Source: Bacteroidales bacterium
GTDB lineage: Bacteria; Bacteroidota; Bacteroidia; Bacteroidales; Paludibacteraceae
NCBI GenBank assembly: GCA_015061115.1
Contig: SUXE01000006.1
Span: 126,001-190,000, forward strand
Reading direction: 5' to 3'
DNA length: 64,000 bases
The notes beneath the pieces are model-generated. The model made no database searches. It saw only the letters and a list, made by a program, of their open reading frames with translations, and had not been told where the DNA came from. Below, in pieces: positions 7,550 to 17,148 of the stretch (the stretch's first letter is position 1; the number at the start of each line of letters is the position of its first letter). A program made the position numbers and the translations under genes.

Positions 7550-9205
7550 ATGAAATTGATTAAAATATACATCTCTTTTTTGTTGATGATGCTTGGATTT
7601 GCATCGTCTTCTGCACAAGACAACCGTGCTTTCGATGCATTGGCAAATGATTTTCCTGAACTTATGAAAAAATTCGGCGAAGAACTTAAAAATGAACACG
7701 CAGATTACGTCTTCGCTATTGATGTGTCTGGAACTATGAATAAATATGAAAAAATAGTTGTTCCAGCTTTGAAAAGCTTTTTCCGTTCTGTTCAAGACGG
7801 TGATTATGTATCTGTCATCAAGTTTGGAGGTGAGGCAAAGAATGAGCCAAACGGTTTTGGTATCGTAAACTCTGCAATGAGACAGAGTCTTGTCAATTAT
7901 GCCGACCGTGTGTATGATAAACCTGCGTCGGCGGAAGAACGAAAGAAATTTACAGCCTATACGGATTTGCTTAATATGCTTGAATACCTGGAAAAGGATT
8001 TGACACGCACAGGCAGAAATAACCTTAAGTTTGTGTTCCTTATCACTGATTTCCTTAATGATCCCGTCGCTGGACATTCAAAAAAACTTCATCTTGACGA
8101 TTACCGTTCGAGAATAGAGAAGGAGTTGGCTGGAAAGAATATCAAACTTGTGGCTTTGGAATTGCCAAAGATGGGTAGTGGAGAGACGAGCACTGACGAT
8201 ATAATGAACGCATTCTCAATGTTTAAGCCTCAGACAATTCCTGTATCAAACGAACAGGCTTTGCAGAGTTGGTTTGACCAGATGAAGAATGATATCGCTC
8301 TTGAGAAATTCAAACAGTTTTTGATTGGCAAAATGACTCAGGAGGCTGGAGCCACAATCAATTCCGTCGACGTGGATATTGACGGACACATGTCGATGAC
8401 TATGTCGTGGGTGCCAAACGATGTGTTTGACGCGATTACACTTGACTCTCTTTCCATCACCGACCGCAGAATGCATCTTGTGATGGCTGACGAAGATGAG
8501 TGTGAAGATCATCCAGAATTGAAATTGCCTCATATGATGAGTAGCGACGGAAGTGAAGAGTCATTCGTGAATATAGCTCAGATCAGAGGTGATGACGAAG
8601 CTTTTTTTAATCCGCATTTTGAGAAGCCTAATGGTAGGTTGAAGGCACACATCTCTTTCAAAGTGCCGTATGAGGCGGAGTTGATCAAACTGATGGGTAA
8701 GGATAACCAGACCATTGAGGCAAGCATCGAGTTTCCACAGGAAAATGTGTTCTGTCATCCGATGGCATTCAAATGGTACTGCATAATGTGGATACTTATT
8801 ATTATCTACATATTGAGTGTGATCCTCTGCATAAAGCGTAATTGTAGTGATAAATATAAACTTCGTGGCGAATACACGCTTACTCAAGGAACGAAAAAAA
8901 TCTGTACAGAAGAGATCAACGGACGTGTGAGCAATCTTACAATAGACGTCGAAAAGGCTGAGTGCAACGTCGTCTTCAAACAGAAAAAATATATTTCGAA
9001 ACTGTTCATTCCGATTCTGCATTGGAGTGTTGAGCCAAAATATGAGGTGACTGTCACCAATTCACAGGAATATAGTCTGAATGGAGGTGATGATTATACG
9101 TCAGGCGGTTCATCCACTATAAAATATTCCACTACGATACCATTGCAGATCAGAGATCCACGTGGAGGCAAAGACATCAATCTTGATATTGATGGAAACG
9201 TGTGA
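7550..9205 (+). CDS. membrane-anchored von Willebrand factor A domain protein (operon gene 1)
   Basis: 551 residues. A signal peptide (about 1-22, ending FASSSAQ) leads to a vWA domain whose MIDAS motif DVSGT is at residues 58-62, with a later Thr-Asp (FLITDFLND) fitting the rest of the metal site. The periplasmic part continues to about residue 405. One transmembrane helix follows (about 407-427, WYCIMWILIIIYILSVILCI), and then a cytoplasmic tail of roughly 120 residues rich in beta-type sequence. vWA domains bind partner proteins through a Mg ion. This is the first gene of an operon with a tubulin-like GTPase and two membrane proteins, so it probably carries a periplasmic signal or contact to that complex (inference). 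Confidence 0.85.
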   Translation: MKLIKIYISFLLMMLGFASSSAQDNRAFDALANDFPELMKKFGEELKNEHADYVFAIDVSGTMNKYEKIVVPALKSFFRSVQDGDYVSVIKFGGEAKNEPNGFGIVNSAMRQSLVNYADRVYDKPASAEERKKFTAYTDLLNMLEYLEKDLTRTGRNNLKFVFLITDFLNDPVAGHSKKLHLDDYRSRIEKELAGKNIKLVALELPKMGSGETSTDDIMNAFSMFKPQTIPVSNEQALQSWFDQMKNDIALEKFKQFLIGKMTQEAGATINSVDVDIDGHMSMTMSWVPNDVFDAITLDSLSITDRRMHLVMADEDECEDHPELKLPHMMSSDGSEESFVNIAQIRGDDEAFFNPHFEKPNGRLKAHISFKVPYEAELIKLMGKDNQTIEASIEFPQENVFCHPMAFKWYCIMWILIIIYILSVILCIKRNCSDKYKLRGEYTLTQGTKKICTEEINGRVSNLTIDVEKAECNVVFKQKKYISKLFIPILHWSVEPKYEVTVTNSQEYSLNGGDDYTSGGSSTIKYSTTIPLQIRDPRGGKDINLDIDGNV

Positions 9206-9271
9206 TGAAATTAGAAATGCTAAATTCTAAATGCTAAATTGATTTAAAATAGAAAAAAATACACATAATAT

Positions 9272-12200
9272 ATGGCAAGAAAACATATTTTTATCGGCTG
9301 TGGAGGCGCAGGATCGAAGACTGTGGCTCTTATCAAGATGAAGGTGTATGAAAGCCTTCAGAATGTCAGTGGCAACCGTAGCAAGGTTGACGTGATGAAT
9401 GACAACTACCGTTTCATGTTCATTGACACTGACGCCGGAGACATTGACAACCTTAATGAGAAATACCGTACCAAATATGAGAACGGACGTGTGAAAATGC
9501 TTTCCACGAACGAGCTTATAAACCTTGGAACACAGAATCCATATGTCATATATCAGAAAGCGAAAGCGGCTCAAGAGATTCAGATCAACAAGCGAATAAT
9601 TGAAGCTTGTGATGACGACGTGGCTATGCACATGGATAACCGTGCTTTGAAATTCGGTGCTGGAGCATTCCGTTTGAAATCACGTACTGCGTTCGCCCGT
9701 CTTGCCGATCAGTTCTGTGAGAAACTGGTGAAGAATATTCAGGATTTGAATAAGATAGAGGATAACGCTGCCGACAACAACACAGTATGCTACTGGGTCG
9801 TTTGTTCAAGTTTGGGCGGTACTGGTTCAGGTATCATCAATGATGTGTTGTATTTTGTGAACATGATGCACAAGGCGACTATCGACGAGGCCGATCCAAA
9901 AGTTATCCTTACAATGTATATGCCACAGTGGTATATCGACCACAATGGACGCAACGAGAAGTATCCACGCAATGCTTTCGCTGTGATGTCTGAGTTGGAG
10001 GCTGAGATGGCATGGTCAAAGAAACCGGAGACTGCAACATTGTTCCACCGTCTGGCTCTGAACGACCGTTATTCACGTATCAATACATCGCTACCATACA
10101 GACCATTTGAAGCGTTGATTCCTGTTGATTTCCAGACAGAAGCTGGAAATAATCTCGGTAATCTAGACAGTATGTATTCAAATACAGCTGAACTTCTTTG
10201 TTATCTTCACGATGGTCCTGGAGCAAGAGGTTTCGAGTCGTTCATGGATAACACCCGTGATGGAGAAGTGGCTCCTGGCACAGAGAAGAATTTCTTACTT
10301 CCGATGGGATATGTAGCGTTGAAGAAGCCAAGTGCTGATTTTGACGACTATATGAAATGCCGTATTCAGGCTGATTTGCTTGAACATTGTATCCTTGGAA
10401 AGTCGGTCAATGACAAGGCGAATAAAGTAGATTTGAATAAGGTTGTCGAGGATCTTATCAAAGACACTATCAATGCATATGTGCTTAATCCTGACGGTGA
10501 TAACAACTATTTCAGCGAAATCCGCAGTCAGATGACACAGGCAATCAAGACAAATTTCTCTGAATCTCGTGCCGGAGTTATCGAGGGCGATAAACGAGTT
10601 GACAAGTTTGATGCCGGCAAGATGAATTCAGCGGTCAAGAAGACGGTGCAGAGTCTTGCTGATGTGATTGACGACCAGGATAATGACGCATTACAGAAAT
10701 CCACTCAGGAGGCACTAGAACAGAAGATTTGGTCGTGTGTTGAGGAGATGGTTACAGCTATCGGTCTTCAGAACACTATCGCTGCTGTAGAGAGACTTGA
10801 TGAAGAGTGCACATCTTTGTTCAATCACTACGACAAGGACAAAGATATGATTCAAGACTCAATCATCGCTGATTTCGCGTCGCATTTGCAGACAAAGAGC
10901 GAATTGAACCGTCAGAACACTAAATATGAGAAATCTTCAAGCAGCAAGGAGAAGAGTGATCTTGATTCAGCAAGAGAGAAGGCTGAGGAGAGAACGTTCC
11001 TTGAGATGGTTCATATCAACAATAATGCTGATGATATCGCCAATGTTTACAGCGTCTACAAGAGAGGCTTGGAACTTAAACGTGAGATTCTGATTGAAAA
11101 CAAGATATTTGAACTTATCAAGTCGTTCTGCTATGGCGAAAATGGCTTCTTGGATGTCGTGGCACGTCATTTGAGAGCATTATCGGAGGCTGCAAAGACC
11201 GCATTGTTGAGCGAGAAAGGACCAAAACAGAGCTTCAAGAATCTTGCGGAGACGTTCAGATCAAAGAAAGAGGATATCACTTCCGTCTACTTGCCTAATA
11301 TATGCGAGTTCGCTAATGGCGACGGTTGGAAGAGAGACAACTTGTTTGCTGAGTATTATGAGAAATTGATTACTCCAGACAAAGAGGCTGTTTCTGGCAA
11401 TGTACGTGTTCCTACAACAGAGGCTTTGACAGATTTCTTCCATACAATGAAGAATCAGATCGAGGCTGATTTGAAGAGCGCAAATTATATTGTGGAGTCT
11501 TTGGACGAGAATGGAGAGGCAACTCTAAAATCTAAGTTCTTCATCAACACAGAACGTAGCGCGGAGAAGACTATCGACGATATTATGAACTTCGCATACA
11601 AGGCATTTGGATTGATGTGCCGCAGAAATTCAGCTGTGAATGGATGGTACGACAAGAAATTGCCTGATTTGATCAATGAACTTACTACAGATCAGCTTGA
11701 TGAGGTGACTAAACGACTTTCTCCAACATTGTTCTTCTCTTACAATATCGGTCAGATGGACGGTGTGCTTGAGCAGAGAGATTTCTGTGTGGCAGACAAC
11801 AGAGACAATGCAAAGAAGGTGTTTAATTTCCAGGAGTCAAGCTCACAGAAGTTTATTGGCCATAGCAACTCTGAGTTGTTCTACATCATAACTGCCAAAA
11901 CAGGAATGAATTTCGAGTACTACCGCACTTACCATAATATCAAGTCGGAATACGACAAATGTGATAAGAAAGAGTACTACCATTTCCATCAGGCATTTGC
12001 AAGAACAGGTGGAGACGTGGATGAAATCAAGAGTCTGTTGCCAATTGGTGCGTCAAACGCGACTATCGCAATGCTTAAATTGATGATTCTTGGTAATTAT
12101 GACGAGTCTACAATGAAGAAATTCATAGTGATTCCAGACAAATCATATTTGGAGGGTGTTTATGGACAGACTCCATTCGAGGTGAAAAGCAATTCGGTCG

Positions 12201-12580
12201 TTTGGGCTACAGACCTGTCGCTTGAAATCCAAGGAGACAAGAAGATCCAGATCAACATTGCTGAGAAGGGACGTAAATACACTCCATGCTACTGCAATCT
12301 CTTCTATACAGAGTTGAGCAATGAGTTTGGAAAACGTTATTTGAGCGACCACTACGACAACTTCATTGAACGTTATATGCAGGCAGTCAACGCATTGGAT
12401 AACAATATATTGGTTCAAGGCTTCAATCAGGCGAAACAGAAAGTTGAGACACTTCTTGATGCCAAATATAGAGATGCACGAGCTGCACAAAGTTTCCAAG
12501 AGATGGAGACATTGAAAGAGATGTTGCGTGTGCTTAACGACAAATTCAAGACATTCGAGGATTTCACTTGTAAAGACTGA
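9272..12580 (+). CDS. giant tubulin/FtsZ-like GTPase (Tubulin_2 / FtsZl-type) (operon gene 2)
   Basis: 1102 residues, no signal peptide. The N-terminus MARKHIFIGCGGAGSKT has the Gly-rich nucleotide loop typical of FtsZ/tubulin, and residues about 178-190 (CSSLGGTGSGII) match the tubulin signature GGGTG(S/T)G. About 350 residues may form the GTPase; the remaining 700 or so are a long, mostly helical extension with charged segments, far beyond FtsZ (about 380) or TubZ (about 480). The length and motifs fit the Tubulin_2 family (PF13809) and the FtsZ-like families predicted by Makarova and Koonin (2010) to take part in membrane remodelling. Its stop codon overlaps the next start (TGATG), so it is translationally coupled to the following membrane protein. 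Confidence 0.85.
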   Translation: MARKHIFIGCGGAGSKTVALIKMKVYESLQNVSGNRSKVDVMNDNYRFMFIDTDAGDIDNLNEKYRTKYENGRVKMLSTNELINLGTQNPYVIYQKAKAAQEIQINKRIIEACDDDVAMHMDNRALKFGAGAFRLKSRTAFARLADQFCEKLVKNIQDLNKIEDNAADNNTVCYWVVCSSLGGTGSGIINDVLYFVNMMHKATIDEADPKVILTMYMPQWYIDHNGRNEKYPRNAFAVMSELEAEMAWSKKPETATLFHRLALNDRYSRINTSLPYRPFEALIPVDFQTEAGNNLGNLDSMYSNTAELLCYLHDGPGARGFESFMDNTRDGEVAPGTEKNFLLPMGYVALKKPSADFDDYMKCRIQADLLEHCILGKSVNDKANKVDLNKVVEDLIKDTINAYVLNPDGDNNYFSEIRSQMTQAIKTNFSESRAGVIEGDKRVDKFDAGKMNSAVKKTVQSLADVIDDQDNDALQKSTQEALEQKIWSCVEEMVTAIGLQNTIAAVERLDEECTSLFNHYDKDKDMIQDSIIADFASHLQTKSELNRQNTKYEKSSSSKEKSDLDSAREKAEERTFLEMVHINNNADDIANVYSVYKRGLELKREILIENKIFELIKSFCYGENGFLDVVARHLRALSEAAKTALLSEKGPKQSFKNLAETFRSKKEDITSVYLPNICEFANGDGWKRDNLFAEYYEKLITPDKEAVSGNVRVPTTEALTDFFHTMKNQIEADLKSANYIVESLDENGEATLKSKFFINTERSAEKTIDDIMNFAYKAFGLMCRRNSAVNGWYDKKLPDLINELTTDQLDEVTKRLSPTLFFSYNIGQMDGVLEQRDFCVADNRDNAKKVFNFQESSSQKFIGHSNSELFYIITAKTGMNFEYYRTYHNIKSEYDKCDKKEYYHFHQAFARTGGDVDEIKSLLPIGASNATIAMLKLMILGNYDESTMKKFIVIPDKSYLEGVYGQTPFEVKSNSVVWATDLSLEIQGDKKIQINIAEKGRKYTPCYCNLFYTELSNEFGKRYLSDHYDNFIERYMQAVNALDNNILVQGFNQAKQKVETLLDAKYRDARAAQSFQEMETLKEMLRVLNDKFKTFEDFTCKD

Positions 12581-15129
12581 TGACACCTGTTTGGGTAATA
12601 AATCTTAATGAGGATATAGATGTTCGCAAGAGGTTGGCGGAAAATCTCCGCAAACTTTCTCGCGAGCAGCGTCACTGTTGGCGTGTGACCAACCTTGCCA
12701 ATCGTCGTTGCATCGGAGGAATAGAAGACAAAGATTCCTTTGATGCGACAATTGATTATACGGTAAGGGAAGGGCAGCGTATGGTGAACTATTTCCTAGA
12801 AAAGGGATTTCCGTTCATCAATCTACAGGTATGTATTCTCGGTAATGCTGAAGAAAAACTGACACAGCAGATTTTCCATCTGTTGCCAACCATTCTGGAT
12901 GAAAAATTCGGAAATATACTTTCCACTCATCTCAATCGTGGATTGGAGCAGACGGGAATGTTGTGTGTGAAGGATGCAATCAACCAATCTCACGATTTGC
13001 AGCATAAACGCAGATGTGTGAAGTTCCTTGAACAGCTCAATGTTATGATGGCAAAGAAAAAGTTTGCCAGAGTTGTGTTGTATCAGGAGAATCAGTACGT
13101 CGCAAACAGATTCTATTGTCAGCTTAAAACCAATGAGTTGACTGATTTGTTGTTTCAATATCTGTTGTCGGTATACTTCTGTGGAGATAATGATGCCACT
13201 GTGTTTGGCAACGATCTCGCCACACAGAATGGCTACTATTCACTTGGCGCTGCATCCGTCTTCTATGATGGCAAGGCCCAACATAATATGTATGCTTGGA
13301 ATATACGCCGTAATCTGTTGAAAGCGATGTTGCGTGACAAAAATCTTGATTATGATTTCATTAATGATGACATAGCCGGTGATGATGAGATAGCACGTAA
13401 TGTGGCGAAAGTGGGTGGAAAACTAAAGTCAGGATGCGATTTGGGTGACGTCTTCAACAAACTTTATGAGAATCCTGATCCACATCCGATCTATAATTTT
13501 TACAGATACAATCTGCTTCGTGACTATTTCCAGACATATCTGAAACATCTTCCGCCAACATTGGTGAAACGACACCAGCAGATTTCGTATTCGTTGAGAT
13601 ACAAATCCGTCGACACAATGGTGAAGAATCGTGAAGCAATTTATGAGCGTGCCGCAAGCACAATCCGTGAGTCTGCCTCATATTTTATTGGAAGTTCATA
13701 CAATCCGGATGTCACTCTGCCTCAGACACTTGCGTATTATGACGCTATGCAGGAAGAGATCTGCAAGTATAAGGAGCGAGCAAAAGAGGATAAGGAAGAT
13801 ATTGTCAAATGTCCTAAGATTATCAACGATTTCTATCTTGATTTTAAGGATGACACAGACAGAACGACCCAGCAGAGAAACTTGGATTTGGTGAAAGAGT
13901 TGAGTTCCATAATTGAATATGAGCCGACGCTGCTCGGATTGATTTCAAGGACAGCTGTGTTGAGTGTCGTGATTGTGTTTTCTCTCATGTATTTTGTCCC
14001 TTATCTGTTGGAGAAAATGTCAGATTCAATAAAGGAATTGTCTGAATACAGCGTTTATTATAATGTGATGAATTCAGAATATTCATGGGTTTGGGTGACG
14101 GTAGGAGCGATTATTCCATGGATAGCATCTTTTGTGAAATACTTCCGCAATCATAAGTATGTAATGAAATTGAAGAAGATGCTTCTTGCCAACACATTGC
14201 TTGAGGTCAACAACAATATGCGTCAGGATTATGAGGATCAGGTGGATTATCTCTACAATGATCTTTACGATTTCTGTTCTCAGCAGAAACGACATGTCAT
14301 GAAGCTTATTGATAAGGCTAAAAACGAATTGGCGATGGAAATCCCTGATTGGTGGACAGTTGATGTGAAGGAGACAATGTTCAACCAACATCTCACTCAG
14401 GCCAAGTTTGAAGGGGAGCCTTTGGTGAAGAATCCAGAACTGGTTGAGCCGATGCTTTATCTGAATCGTAAGACTCGTAAATTATCTGAACTTACGAAAG
14501 AGGATTACAAGGATATGTTGCAGAAATTGTTTGCTGACAAATTCATATCTGAGATTGTGACACTTCCAGGAAACCGCTTGTTTGGCAAGGAAGACACTGA
14601 TTATGAAGCAGAAAAAGCCACAGAGGATTACGAGATGTTGCACCGTCGCATAGAGAAATGCTTCACGGATAATCTACCGAATGTACCAAAAGACTTTGCT
14701 GATTTCCATCGTGATTATGGCGACTGCATCACATTCCGTCCACTTTACAAAATGGCCGAAATCAACGGCATGTTCATCTCTACGAATGACGAGGAGCCAA
14801 TGTTGCTTCGTGCCGCAGATAAAGAATTTGCAGCAAAAGCCAGACATGAATTGTTTGAAATGGATGAAGCACGCAGATATGAGCTTGATCCATTAGTTTG
14901 CAAACTGCACAATACAGATCCATATCTGTTTGTTGTCACATGGCAAAAGATTGAGGATCAGATAGATTGGAGGTTGAAATGTAATTATGAGGAGGAAGAT
15001 GATCTGATTCAAGAAGCACCGTCATCTTATAGAGACGAAATTTTTAGCCAATATATAGAAGATTCAACAGAGGAAGAGTTTACTCCATGGGATGCACTTG
15101 GAGGAATTAATTATGAATACAAAGCATGA
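12580..15129 (+). CDS. large membrane-associated protein with two central TM segments (operon gene 3)
   Basis: 849 residues. The N-terminal 440 residues are soluble and predicted cytoplasmic; the start MTPVWVINLNEDIDVRKRLAENLRKLS is followed by a helical and sheet mixture without a motif I recognise. Two hydrophobic segments lie near 450-472 (AVLSVVIVFSLMYFVPYLL) and 502-522 (WVWVTVGAIIPWIASFV), with a C-terminal cytoplasmic region of about 320 residues, probably coiled in part. It overlaps the preceding stop by one base and the following start by four (ATGA). The family is unknown to me; by context it is a membrane partner of the tubulin-like protein. Confidence 0.75.
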   Translation: MTPVWVINLNEDIDVRKRLAENLRKLSREQRHCWRVTNLANRRCIGGIEDKDSFDATIDYTVREGQRMVNYFLEKGFPFINLQVCILGNAEEKLTQQIFHLLPTILDEKFGNILSTHLNRGLEQTGMLCVKDAINQSHDLQHKRRCVKFLEQLNVMMAKKKFARVVLYQENQYVANRFYCQLKTNELTDLLFQYLLSVYFCGDNDATVFGNDLATQNGYYSLGAASVFYDGKAQHNMYAWNIRRNLLKAMLRDKNLDYDFINDDIAGDDEIARNVAKVGGKLKSGCDLGDVFNKLYENPDPHPIYNFYRYNLLRDYFQTYLKHLPPTLVKRHQQISYSLRYKSVDTMVKNREAIYERAASTIRESASYFIGSSYNPDVTLPQTLAYYDAMQEEICKYKERAKEDKEDIVKCPKIINDFYLDFKDDTDRTTQQRNLDLVKELSSIIEYEPTLLGLISRTAVLSVVIVFSLMYFVPYLLEKMSDSIKELSEYSVYYNVMNSEYSWVWVTVGAIIPWIASFVKYFRNHKYVMKLKKMLLANTLLEVNNNMRQDYEDQVDYLYNDLYDFCSQQKRHVMKLIDKAKNELAMEIPDWWTVDVKETMFNQHLTQAKFEGEPLVKNPELVEPMLYLNRKTRKLSELTKEDYKDMLQKLFADKFISEIVTLPGNRLFGKEDTDYEAEKATEDYEMLHRRIEKCFTDNLPNVPKDFADFHRDYGDCITFRPLYKMAEINGMFISTNDEEPMLLRAADKEFAAKARHELFEMDEARRYELDPLVCKLHNTDPYLFVVTWQKIEDQIDWRLKCNYEEEDDLIQEAPSSYRDEIFSQYIEDSTEEEFTPWDALGGINYEYKA

Positions 15130-16943
15130 GTGATCTAATATTGATGATATTGGGTGGAATCCTGATCCCGACGCTCCTTTATGCGTTGGGCCGCTTTATA
15201 TGGTACAGATTGTTTCCAAGTGCGACCGGTGAAAAGTGCCGAATTGTGCGTGAAGACGATTCGTTTGCCATTTATGATGGTTATTTTCCAAAAACGGTGA
15301 ATCCGGTCGGACATATCTATATCAAGAATAATAAGGCGGAAATCCATATCAGGAAAACTTTTGAAGACGACGAGATTGTCGACTACGAACCTACTGAATC
15401 ATGGATTGTAAACGACGAAGTGTTCAAGGGATGTCTGGTAGGAGTCACAGGTGCTGATGAATCAGTTGGAAAATTGTCGTTTGAAGCAGTAAAAGATTGG
15501 TTTTCAGCCTTCTTTTCACGTCATGATTATAAAGCCACAATTGAAAGACCTTCATTGGAGGATAAACTTGATGTGCCTGATGATGTTGATCTTGATCCCA
15601 ATGATGATGTCGCAGCACCGACTAACAGTGCAGAAACAAAAGCGGAAAACAAGGAATTCTACAAAATCAGTGAGTTTGGAAAACTAAAAAAAGATGTGGA
15701 TAATTTGTTCCCGATGCGAAAACTGTTGTGCGGATATCTTGCTATTAGGGAAGATATCCATAGACGACTCGACACAACTGTGACAGAGGGAGGATACTCA
15801 CGTAATAAACCATCAATTAATGATACATGTTTCATTTCACTCATGATATTCATCGTGGTGTTTATTCTTAAGGAATTATTTATCCCTTATCCTGCAGACG
15901 ACAAGTGTTCAATAAGATTTCTTCCTCATGGAATAGCTATGTTGTTGACATTTGGACTCATTTGGTTTATCATGCATGAGATTCATGTCGAATTGTCTTT
16001 CAAGAATACAAAATTCACACAGTTTTTGAAACTGTTGAACAGGGGCACGGGGTTGAGAAACACATGCATATTTGTTATAATTTTTGTTGCCATTGGATAC
16101 TATTATTATTTTAAAATAGATCTGAATTGGATTATCCTATTGTTCTTGTGTATTATCGTTAGAAACTCTACTATTGGGAATAATTTCAAACCATGGAAGG
16201 TTGATGATCCGTTGGTGCCTATGCTCAAGCAAAATGAAATTGATGAAAATAAAGTAGACGACGGTGCTGACGATCCAAATCCGAATGCAGCTTTATTTGC
16301 GATCAACAGTTATGACTGGACAATTTCAGGAATGAATGCAAACAACAAATGCCTTCTACGTCTGAAGTTTGACAAAGAAAAAATGTTGAGATTGACTGCA
16401 AGTTACGATAATTCAGAACTTTTGAATTCCGACGGAGATCCAGCTGATGTGGCGAAATATTTCGTCGAGGAAGAGAAAGATTCGTTGCATATAAAAAAGA
16501 TCCGTTGGTTTGTGGATGAGACAACTCTTGGACGAGGTTTGTCGAGTGTGCAGAGAATACAGATGATACTGGATTTTGTTCAAGACAGAGAGTCGTTTGA
16601 AAGAGTGGAGAACAGTTTGACATCTGGCAGACTCCGTTCTGCAGAAGAGATACTCTACAGCAAAAAAGCGACAGCCATGGATCGTGCGATGCTTGCTGCA
16701 ACCATTTATGCAACAATGGATTACAAAGTCAATATACTTCAGTCGCGAGACGGACGAGTGGCGTTGGAAGTGAAAGAAAAAGAGAATGTTTGTCCAGATT
16801 TGTGTGGAGCGATACGTAATGATGTCTTCTCATACAACGACAATATCTATTATGTATGCGATATGCAGGCGGATAAATTTGTGATCGGAACAATCCCGTC
16901 TTTCAAAAATAGTGATTTTGTGAGAAGAATATGTATTAGTTGA
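15126..16943 (+). CDS. multi-pass membrane protein (operon gene 4)
   Basis: 605 residues. An N-terminal TM helix (about 3-27), a soluble acidic section with a DPNDD-rich linker near 155-165, then a cluster of about four TM segments: 234-252 (FISLMIFIVVFILKELFI), 268-288, and two between 313 and 347. A C-terminal soluble domain of about 240 residues follows. No enzyme motif recognised. Its start overlaps the previous stop (ATGA), so all three downstream genes are coupled. It probably forms the membrane platform of the system (inference). Confidence 0.75.
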   Translation: MSDLILMILGGILIPTLLYALGRFIWYRLFPSATGEKCRIVREDDSFAIYDGYFPKTVNPVGHIYIKNNKAEIHIRKTFEDDEIVDYEPTESWIVNDEVFKGCLVGVTGADESVGKLSFEAVKDWFSAFFSRHDYKATIERPSLEDKLDVPDDVDLDPNDDVAAPTNSAETKAENKEFYKISEFGKLKKDVDNLFPMRKLLCGYLAIREDIHRRLDTTVTEGGYSRNKPSINDTCFISLMIFIVVFILKELFIPYPADDKCSIRFLPHGIAMLLTFGLIWFIMHEIHVELSFKNTKFTQFLKLLNRGTGLRNTCIFVIIFVAIGYYYYFKIDLNWIILLFLCIIVRNSTIGNNFKPWKVDDPLVPMLKQNEIDENKVDDGADDPNPNAALFAINSYDWTISGMNANNKCLLRLKFDKEKMLRLTASYDNSELLNSDGDPADVAKYFVEEEKDSLHIKKIRWFVDETTLGRGLSSVQRIQMILDFVQDRESFERVENSLTSGRLRSAEEILYSKKATAMDRAMLAATIYATMDYKVNILQSRDGRVALEVKEKENVCPDLCGAIRNDVFSYNDNIYYVCDMQADKFVIGTIPSFKNSDFVRRICIS

Positions 16944-17148
16944 TGATTTCTATTCAAAACTTAATATGATTTCTTCAATGCTCGTTCTTACGAACTCGCA
17001 GAAGGGAAGGAGGTTAGGGCGTTCCGCCCTTAACAATCCTCATAACAGACTCTTTAGTGAGAATTTTCTCCTTATTTTTTGATGCTTTGCACAATAAAAA
17101 ATAGAATATTTCGTTAATTTTGTAGAATATAAATAAAAATTGAAGGGT
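16944..17148 (+). promoter_or_regulatory. intergenic region with GC-rich palindrome and promoter of the HtrA-like gene
   Basis: A hairpin AGGGCGTTCCGCCCT (17016-17030) is present; a near copy occurs at 28318-28334. TAATTTTG at 17115-17122 fits the Bacteroides -7 element, 26 bp before the ATG at 17149. Confidence 0.5.

Noticed and set aside
7514-8077. 187-codon minus-strand open frame inside the vWA gene
   Set aside because: Antisense shadow of a gene with a clear signal peptide and vWA motif.
14681-14896. 71-codon plus frame within operon gene 3
   Set aside because: Out-of-frame shadow inside a coupled coding region.
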